Below, piece by piece: positions 55,701 through 64,000 of a stretch of DNA of 64,000 nucleotides. Within the stretch, counting starts at the first letter, position 1; each line of letters begins with the position of its first letter. The notes beneath the pieces are model-generated. The model did no database searches. It saw nothing but the letters and a program-made list of their open reading frames with translations, and had not been told where the DNA came from. The position numbers and the translations under genes were made by a program. The DNA is from Mytilus californianus (Eukaryota > Mollusca > Bivalvia > Mytilida > Mytilidae), in NCBI RefSeq assembly GCF_021869535.1, contig NW_026262668.1, positions 137,193,635 through 137,257,634 of the forward strand. Direction: 5' to 3'.

Positions 55701-57664
55701 CTGCAAAAATTAAATAAAAAAGATTAAAATCGAATAAAATGAAAATAACGTCTCATTTTCAGATCATTTTCTATCCATATCTACTGGTATGATGTGACTG
55801 ATAATACAAATTTCCAGTTTTCAATAATGAAGTATTTACTATACAAACTAGTATTGTTTTATTTTATATCTTTATATATAAACAGATTCGTTATAGAATT
55901 GAGGTAATTTTTGTGCATCATCAATATTTCGAATAGAGTTCTCCATGCAGTTACCGTTTATCTTCATTTTAAGCCATAAGTTGAGTCAGTCAGGGTCGAA
56001 ATGTCTTCAAAATCGTAATATATTTATTATATCTATATTATAAATGCTTTCAAATGCAGCAAAAACACATCTGATAACAAATCGAAGATTATTTTGATTG
56101 TTTCGTTATAAACATCATGGCATTTAACCTATTGCCATGTTTGCAATCATATATACATGTAAAGGTACTTGACTTTTAATTAATCGGTGGATATTTCAAG
56201 ATAAAACACTCAAATGCTTTATTAACTTCAAATACATGTGTGTACACGATTCAATATGGCTGGATTGATTGAATGATTATTGATTGCTTAACGCCCACTT
56301 GCAATTATAGCATATATATGAGACAATCCAAAAAGGGTCCAAATAACGTGGGTTTAAGCAATTTTAGGTTATCTTACAGCCTTCAGCAATGCACAAATCC
56401 ATACTATATAGTATTGTAGCATGCATATGCAGGACGATAAAACACGAATGGAGTATCAGCTGCAAGTTTTACTCGAAAATGTTAAACAATTATTAAGGTA
56501 CCATCGATGAAGAAAACGTTCTGATCGTTGTTCATGAAAATAAGGATATAAAGTCAGTATATTTGAAATACATCCACAAAGAAAGACAGTTAATGAGTAC
56601 TTGCATGCTGATGAATCTTATATGCAACGAAGTCGTACTTCAAATTTAATAAAAAAAAATGATAATTATTAGAAATTGTCTGTAGATATTAACACTTCAT
56701 CCATCTTCAAAGAACCAAATGTTGCGAAGTCTACCTCCACGTTAAATATGGTGATGGTCCAATTGACTACGCACAAAACAATATCGTTTTTATCTGTGTA
56801 TATAATGTAAATTGCTTGGTACAGAAATAGTTATTGTCAAATGATAACACAACAAATTCTCCAACAACAATAACTGAAGAGGAAATAAAGGAAATTATAG
56901 GTCTGTAATATGAAATACCAAATATGAAGAATTGGATCTTCTTTCGCTCTACTCAAAAAAGTTATATTTTGAGAGTGCCAAACCTTTAACTAATTGTTTT
57001 GGGTAGTATCTGTTTATTCTAATAAACACTTTTTAGAGTGGGAGCGATTGAGAGCTTGATATATTATAAAGACACGTGTCTACTATTGGTGACCGTATGT
57101 TGACCTCTAGATGTCCAATTGTTTCTTTGTGTTGTTTGGTAACTGTCTCTTTGAAGTATACCCGATATCTCCTTTTTTATATTTTTAATACATAATGCAA
57201 GTGGTTCAAAATAAGAATAAGAAACCAAGTTAAAATTGTATATAATGGTGGAAATAGAATAAAACCTTTATCAATTAATACATATGGAATGGAAGAATTT
57301 AAAAAAAATATCAAAACATCTAAAGATTAACTTTTAATGATAACAATGGGAGATGTGCGAAAAAATGAACATTTTGTTTTGCAGTAAAAATATTCTGAAG
57401 GATATTTTTACAAAAGGAAATTCTCTCCTTCGCAGCTTAACGGATGAATGAAGTTCTATTATAATCCTTAACTTAAAGCCAATCATTATCCAAAATTATG
57501 TCTAAATTATAACAATGATAAAATACTCGAACGAGTTAAAATAAGGTTTCTTTTTTCTGTAGAGAACAATAAGTTTATTGGTATCAATTAAAGATATTTA
57601 TAAACTATATAGCTTACAATCCCCGGAAATAATGTACGACGGTAACAGTATATAGAACACGTGA
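55701..57664. other. Probable GPCR 5' intron, nothing recognised
   Basis: AT-rich. No exon with a WDG...CW motif or signal peptide was found on the - strand. Confidence 0.5.
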
Positions 57665-57990
57665 AAAATATGGAGATGTGGTATGATTGCCAATGAGACG
57701 GCTATCAACCAAAGTTCAAATGAAGTGGATGTAAGCAATTATATGCAACCGTACGGCCTTCAACAATTAGAAAAAACCCATACCGTATAGTTGGCTATAA
57801 AAGGCCCCGACATGAAAATTATGAAAGAAAAAACAATTGAGAAAACTAACGACCTAATTTATAGCAAAGTAATTTACGAAAAACAAATATGACAGACATG
57901 AACCAACGACAACCACTGAACCGCAGTCTCTGACAGGCACATACATAAAAGTGGAGGGGTTAAAAATGTTTTACGGCACCAATCCTCCCC
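57665..57990 (+). mobile_element. 'gccaatgagacaactctcc' dispersed repeat, long copy
   Basis: Starts tatggagatgtggtatgatt gccaatgagacggc, runs through gtacggccttcaacaattag and ggctataaaaggccccgaca t, and ends near ctgacaggcacatacataaa. It matches the reverse complement of 27088-27395. Confidence 0.82.
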
Positions 57991-59330
57991 ATAACAAGGT
58001 TCGTTCTTTTTACCATACAATGAATGAATTTACTATAGAATTATGTATAACATAAATTCGCGGGAGATAAAAATTTGAAAAAGATCATTCAGTAAAACAG
58101 ATGAATACAGATGAAACGATGAAAACAATTAAAAGTTTGTTTGTTTGTTTTTTTTGTTTGTTTTTTAACAAACTTTGACTCAATTAAGATACTAGTTTAA
58201 GCATAAATCATAACTGTTTTTGTAATGGACATTTCAATGCCCTTTTTAATAGTTGTATTATTTTTTTCGTTCAAAGCAGAAAGTACATTAACTAATTTTG
58301 TATCGTGGAAACATCAACGGATAAATGGAATTAATTCCTATACAGTGCGTGTGTGCCTTGCTTGACTGTTTGACAATTGGCTTTGAATCCTTGTGATTTG
58401 TAATCATTACCCTTGCACAACAAATGGCAATGCTGTTTGGAACTTACTAGCAAAAAACGTCAACCAATTAACGTTCATCCATTTGTTCAATTAATTCAAC
58501 GATTCCAAAACTTCTAAGATTTAAAAATGCTTCGTTAAGAGAAACAAATATTTCTAAATTCGAATGAAACACTTGCTCCATGTTTAATTTAAGATGATTT
58601 GGAAACAGATGATCATGGGACGATATTTTATGAAAGAACTAATATAAATGAAGTTGAGACAGGATGGTCTGATCTGTATTAGTCTTCAATATCAATGTTT
58701 ATTAAGACAAAAATAACATTTTCGTGTAGAGATTATTAGACATAAAGCGAGAAGAAAATTACAAATATAATTGACAATTTTTATATAAAACATTAATATA
58801 TTGATATCTGAAAAATAGTTAATTTGTTCCATGAGCACTGGAAATAATACGACAATTCAACACACAACCTCCAAGTTTGTCATATAATTGTTTCTGTTTA
58901 AAAAAATAAATCTCGTTTGAAGCGTCGACTGTATTTCTCAAGTGATTGCTTGTAAATCTGTATAATATCCGTACTCTCAAAGGAACAATCATGAAATAAT
59001 TCCGGCGATATAGTTACAAAGAGAGAGTAATTATATCACAGTACACAATGGACATTTAAAATAGAGTGATGTTTCTACAATCCTTTTTTCGAGCAGGAAC
59101 TAATATATTTAATGCACGAGTGGCGAAGGGCGAAAAGTGAAGCATATTTGATTTCAAGATTCAGCAAAGTCTAAATTGAGACTATTTCATTGTAAACATT
59201 TGGACGTTTTCCTCTTTTTTATTAGAAAATTACAAGGACGTAATTTAATAAAAGAAGAAGTGAGGTAAAACTTGTGTAAAAATCAAATGCATACTACTGT
59301 ATAAAACAGAGAATAACAAATATTTTACAC
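57991..59330. other. Nothing recognised
   Basis: AT-rich DNA with a short (tttg)n-like stretch at 58137-58165. No coding exon or repeat with a second copy seen. Confidence 0.55.
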
Positions 59331-60684
59331 TTCAAGGTAGATAACAAAATGCTCCGGTCCAATAATACAGAACAAGTTCGGTACACTTCAAGGGAGATAA
59401 CAAAATGCTCCGGTCCAATAATACAGAACAAGTTCGGTACACTTCAAGGGAGATAACAAAATGCTCGTCCAATAATACAGAACAAGTTCGGTACACTTCA
59501 AGGTAGATAACAAAATGCTCGTCCAATAATACAGAACAAGTTCGGTACACTTCAAGGTAGATAACAAAATGCTCGTCCAATAATACAGAACAAGTTCGGT
59601 ACACTTCAAGGTAGATAACAAAATGCTCGTCCAATAATACAGAACAAGTTCGGTACACTTCAAGGTAGATAACAAAATGCTCGTCCAATAATACAGAACA
59701 AGTTCGGTACACTTCAAGGGAGATAACAAAATGCTCGTCCAATAATACAGAACAAGTTCGGTACACTTCAAGGTAGATAACAAAATGCTCGTCCAATAAT
59801 ACAGAACAAGTTCGGTACACTTCAAGGGAGATAACAAAATGCTCGTCCAATAATACAGAACAAGTTCGGTACACTTCAAGGTAGATAACAAAATGCTCGT
59901 CCAATAATACAGAACAAGTTCGGTACACTTCAAGGTAGATAACAAAATGCTCGTCCAATAATACAGAACAAGTTCGGTACACTTCAAGGGAGATAACAAA
60001 ATGCTCGTCCAATAATACAGAACAAGTTCGGTACACTTCAAGGTAGATAACAAAATGCTCGTCCAATAATACAGAACAAGTTCGGTACACTTCAAGGTAG
60101 ATAACAAAATGCTCGTCCAATAATACAGAACAAGTTCGGTACACTTCAAGGTAGATAACAAAATGCTCGTCCAATAATACAGAACAAGTTCGGTACACTT
60201 CAAGGTAGATAACAAAATGCTCGTCCAATAATACAGAACAAGTTCGGTACACTTCAAGGTAGATAACAAAATGCTCCGGTCCAATAATACAGAACAAGTT
60301 CGGTACACTTCAAGGGAGACAACAAAATGTTCGTCCAATAGTACAGAACAAGTTCGGTACACTACAAGGGAGATAACAAAATGTTTGTCCAATAATACAG
60401 AACAAGTTCGGTACACTTCAAGGGAGATAACAAAATGTTTGTCCAATAATACAGAACAAGTTCGGTACATTTCAAGGTAGATAACAAAATGTTTGTCCAA
60501 TAATACAGAACAAGTTCGGTACATTTCAAGGTAGATAACAAAATGTTCGTCCAATAATACAGAACAAGTTTGTTAAACTTCAAGGTAGATAACAAAATGT
60601 TCGTCCAATAATACAGAACAAGTTCGGTACACTTCAAGGTATATAGCAAAATGTTCGTCCAATAATACAGAACAAGTTCGGGAA
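59331..60684. repeat. 54-bp minisatellite
   Basis: About 25 units of ttcaaggtagataacaaaat gctcgtccaataatacagaa caagttcggtacac. The first two units and one near 60272 have a 2-base insertion (gctccggtcc). The right third is more diverged (tgtttgtcc, tgttcgtcc). Since 54 is divisible by three, long repeat-only frames (up to 388 codons) stay open on the - strand. Confidence 0.97.
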
Positions 60685-61319
60685 AATTGGCAATTGTAAC
60701 CATTGTTAATTGACTGTCATATTCCTGACTTTGTACAATCATTTTACAAATGAAAGTGGTAGGTGTAATTATGTCTATCGGTGCATAAACCTCCCACATG
60801 TATGACAGTTCTTCGTTTTGACAAAATGTATTTTGCCAAACAAGATAAGTTACTGGGCGTAATGGTTAACCTTGAACTTATACCAAACTAGAATATAACA
60901 TTTAGCGAACGTATTTTGAATGGTTTTACTTCTAGGCTAATTTGTCAACATTTGTAAATATTTATAAAAAAATACAGTATCATCGAAATATTTAAAAACA
61001 GATTTAAATATCAGCAAAAGAAAACGAGTATTAAAAAAAAACCGGTAAAATGAACACGGACGATTTAGAAATGTTGATATTTTGAAGATCGTTGAAGATC
61101 GTATGGCGACCTCATAAAGTTTATTTTAAGTAACTTGTATTTTCATGTTTCTTTCTTATTAGCATTCATTATAACCAATATCTTTCTCTTTATCATAGAT
61201 GATGTTTTGTGCGGCTTTTCAATTGAGCAATAGGAAATTCCAAATATCTTCTGATTACAAATTAAATATTTCAAAAAATCAATATGAAATTAAAAACCAA
61301 TTGTTCAGAGAACAATTGA
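60685..61319. other. Nothing recognised
   Basis: Unremarkable AT-rich DNA. The strip ggtgtaattatgtctatcgg tgcataaacctcccac (60750-60796) looks repeat-derived from memory, with no second copy here. Confidence 0.45.
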
Positions 61320-62600
61320 AGGTCTTTCCACATCAATTTTATAAATAATTGATAAGAAGCTATTTCCAGTTTACTCAAAAGTTACTTTTGGCGTCCAATC
61401 ATAGGTTTCTTCATACTGATTCAACAAATATATGGTTTCCATATACTTTTGCCTGAAATAAGGGAGATAATTGCCAACTTCCGGTTTAGAAAATGTCACT
61501 TCCAGTCTCATATGATAGCTGTATTTACACTGATTTCAAAAATATATGGTTTATGTATACTTTTGCCTGTAAAAAGGGTGAAAAATGGCTACTTCGGGTT
61601 TAGAAAATGTCACTTCCGGTCTCAAATGATAGATTTATTCAGACTGATTCCAAAAATATATAGTTTGTTTATACTTATGCCTGTAATAAGGGAGATAATT
61701 TGCTACTTCCGGTTATAGAATGTCACTTCCGGTCTAATGATAGGTTTATGTATGCCCATTTAAAAAATATATGGTTTCTAGGTACTTTTACGTGAAATAA
61801 GTGCAAAAATGACTACTTCCGGTTCACTCAATGTCACTTCCGGTTGATATTTTTCAAGGTCATATGTCACTTAACATTTTGCAAAAGACCTTATGGCTTT
61901 ATCATGTACCAATCTGATGTAATAACCAATCTACCTTAAAATTAAACATTTCAAGGGCAATAACTCCTATAAGATATCATTGGATTGTTTCAGACCAAAT
62001 ATATCATATCTTCATCACAATAAAGCTAACATTTTTCACTAGTTCTTTTATATATAACTTTAAAAGTGTCAGAGAAAATGCAAAAACAAACAAAATTTAA
62101 TATGTAGAAGATGACCTTGACTTTTGACCTTGACCTCATTTTCTAAGTTAGGACCCAAGGACCTCAAATAAAAAGACTCTAGGTTTATACGGCTTACGAT
62201 TTATGAGTTACAAAATCATAACGACAAATTTATTTGGTAAAGGTAGATAACTCCTATAAAATTTCACCGGATCACTTCGATCTATATCAGCCAAAAATTT
62301 ATGAGGATGTAACGAACAAATATGAAAAAGAATTTTGTCGTTATCTTTTTTGGTTACGGAGGAGATACACTAACAAGAAAAACAGTTTTGGGGAGATAGC
62401 TCTTACAATAAAAAAGTCTTCAGCTTAACAAGATAAGTTTGAAAAGCGCAATAACTGTGCGATATAATATCCAAAATATCTAAGCGACATCTTGCGAAAC
62501 AACTTTATACCACAAGAAAAGGGTTTGGCGGAAGAAGAAAAAAAAAAATAATAATCAGAACAAATACAATAGGTCTTTCTACAGAAAAGTGGAAAGACCT
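61320..62600. mobile_element. TIR/hairpin-ended dispersed repeat with internal units
   Basis: Left end aggtctttccac (61320-61331) is the exact inverse of the right end gtggaaagacct (62589-62600). The right end is itself a hairpin (aggtctttctac-agaaaa-gtggaaagacct). Inside at 61400-61850 are about four diverged ~110-bp units with ataagggagataattgc, acttccggtt and aatgtcacttccggt, followed by an A-rich tract at 62536-62552. No clear target duplication. The 64-codon frame inside has no recognised product. Confidence 0.7.
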
Positions 62601-63544
62601 AATAAAGTACGATGTTAGTCGGATAACTATCGCTATTCATTTATTTTGTAAAACTGGTGGAAATCTGCAGGACAAGCACATACAATGTGATTTGACGCAT
62701 CAGTCAATGTGATTTGACGCATACGTCAATGTTATGTGACGCATTAGTCAATGTGATTTGATGTATCAGATGGATTTGATAAAATGCGCACAGACAGTTG
62801 GTCAAATGGTCATTTCTCTGGCCACTCTAATAAAAGAGACAAACAGAGAGATTGATCTGTCATTATCTCAAGGGTGTTTATGTGACAAATTATTTAAGGA
62901 TCAAATGCTAATATTTCATATACATGGAGCCTATGCTACAAGTACCAACCATTAGATTTTTTAATTTTTGATTATATAGAACAATTTGGTTTTCTCTAAC
63001 TGTTACCGTTTTCAAATCCGTGTGATATATTTTTGTCACTTCGCTAATTGCACATGTATTATATCATTGTATTCTATGGATAGATATGTATGAAGTACAT
63101 GCCCATTCATTTTGACACGAGTATATTGAAAAATATAGAATGAAGTATTTTCGGAGCCATAAAGTAAAAATCCAATATAAGATGATCAGAGAGAATTACT
63201 GTGACAAGAAGAAAGTCAAATGCATGTCTCACATAAAGGTTTAATTATTCAAAACCTTCATTGATTTTCCATTGCTCTAATGTCTTGATTTTTTTGTAAT
63301 TTCGTTTATGTCATTAATTACTTGATTTAAAGAAACAAACTGGAAAACATAGACTTGGTAAACATAGACTGATTGGATTATACATTATACAATATCAGAT
63401 TAACCGGATTCTTCCTGTCTTAAATAATAGATTACAATAAAATTGCGGTTCAAAATGCTAGCTATCCTTATCTATAGTAAGACATATGTGCTTTCACGTT
63501 CTTTGGTGTTATTTAAAGCCATTTCTATTTCTCACCCGAAATAA
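62601..63544. other. Short 22-bp tandem repeat, otherwise nothing recognised
   Basis: About four units of caatgtgatttgacgcatca gt lie at 62685-62770. They run into a 65-codon + frame (62758-62955) of unknown meaning that lacks splice context. Confidence 0.55.
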
Positions 63545-64000
63545 AAAAGCCTAAATCTAAAGATATTTTAATAAGCCTTAATCTAATGGTAAAGGCGAAC
63601 AAAACCTAAATCTAATGGTATTGGAATAAGCCTTAACCTAATGATATAGACGAACGAAGTCTAAATCTAATGATATTGGAATAAGCCTTAACCTAATGAT
63701 ATAGACGAACGAAGTCTAAATCTAATGATATTGGAATAAGCCTTAACCTAATGGTATAGATGAACAAAGTCTAAATCTAATGATATTGGAATAAGCCTTA
63801 ACCTAATGGTATAGATGAACAAAGTCTAAATCTAATGATATTGGAATAAGCCTTAACCTAATGATTCAGACGAACGAAGTCTAAATCTAATGGTATTGGA
63901 ATACGCCTTAACCTAATGATATAGACGAACGAAGTCTAAATCTTATGATATTGGAATAAGCCTTAATCTAATGGTATAGACGAACGAAGTCTAAATCTAA
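63545..64000. repeat. 55-bp minisatellite, open at the window edge
   Basis: Eight or more units of gaagtctaaatctaatgata ttggaataagccttaaccta atgatatagacgaac; it continues past the right edge. Confidence 0.95.

Noticed and set aside
59332..60554. Two overlapping minus-strand frames of 321 and 388 codons
   Set aside because: They are built only of the 54-bp minisatellite unit read in two frames; the period is divisible by three, so openness is trivial.
62758..62955. 65-codon plus-strand frame as a small gene
   Set aside because: No splice or start context, begins in a 22-bp tandem repeat, and shows no motif I know.

Overview
The window looks like nuclear DNA of a bivalve mollusc, most likely a mussel close to Mytilus. 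It is AT-rich, has introns with GT/AG borders, is full of minisatellites, and carries dispersed repeats I recall from mussel genomes (the 'agctcacctggccc' and 'gccaatgagacaactctcc' families). The species call is inference from memory. No bacterial genes, rRNA, tRNA or CRISPR array were seen. Most open frames longer than 60 codons are chance frames or lie inside tandem repeats.

Two split genes can be reconstructed, and they converge. On the + strand, 11 exons between 1 and 13421 encode the C-terminal 341 residues of a MINDY-4 (FAM188B) type deubiquitinase. They include the catalytic Cys (GGSCG) and His (SESHF) motifs, every splice phase agrees, and the gene starts left of the window. On the - strand, 10 exons from 55700 down to 34573 encode 528 residues of a class B1 (secretin family) peptide-hormone GPCR: the second half of the hormone-binding domain, seven membrane segments and a long cytoplasmic tail. 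Its N-terminal exon(s) were not found. The short exon for TM7 is exactly 42 nt, as in other class B1 genes.

Layout: 1-13421 MINDY4-like exons with large intronic minisatellites; 13422-34572 intergenic, with 3' UTR, dispersed repeats, a 26-bp minisatellite, a 35-bp minisatellite split by a young LTR element, and retroelement tails; 34573-55700 the GPCR, whose introns hold an RT-like retroelement fragment, a hAT-like element, a Harbinger-like element, an AATTCG-rich foldback element and several minisatellites; 55701-64000 repeats only (54-bp and 55-bp arrays and a TIR/hairpin element).

Most notable: (1) three tandem arrays include part of a coding exon plus its splice site (MINDY4 exon 3 acceptor x5, exon 7 donor x13, GPCR TM6-exon donor x about 5), so ranks of decoy splice sites sit beside the real ones; (2) a non-autonomous LTR element at 20489-23903 with two 589-bp LTRs differing at 2 sites, inserted into a minisatellite that preserves the empty site and gives a 4-bp target duplication; (3) the same empty-site reading gives a 3-bp TAA duplication for a G-run-rich Harbinger-like element at 47711-49055; (4) the GPCR C-tail exon can be read through into a 56-residue tail with nine cysteines.
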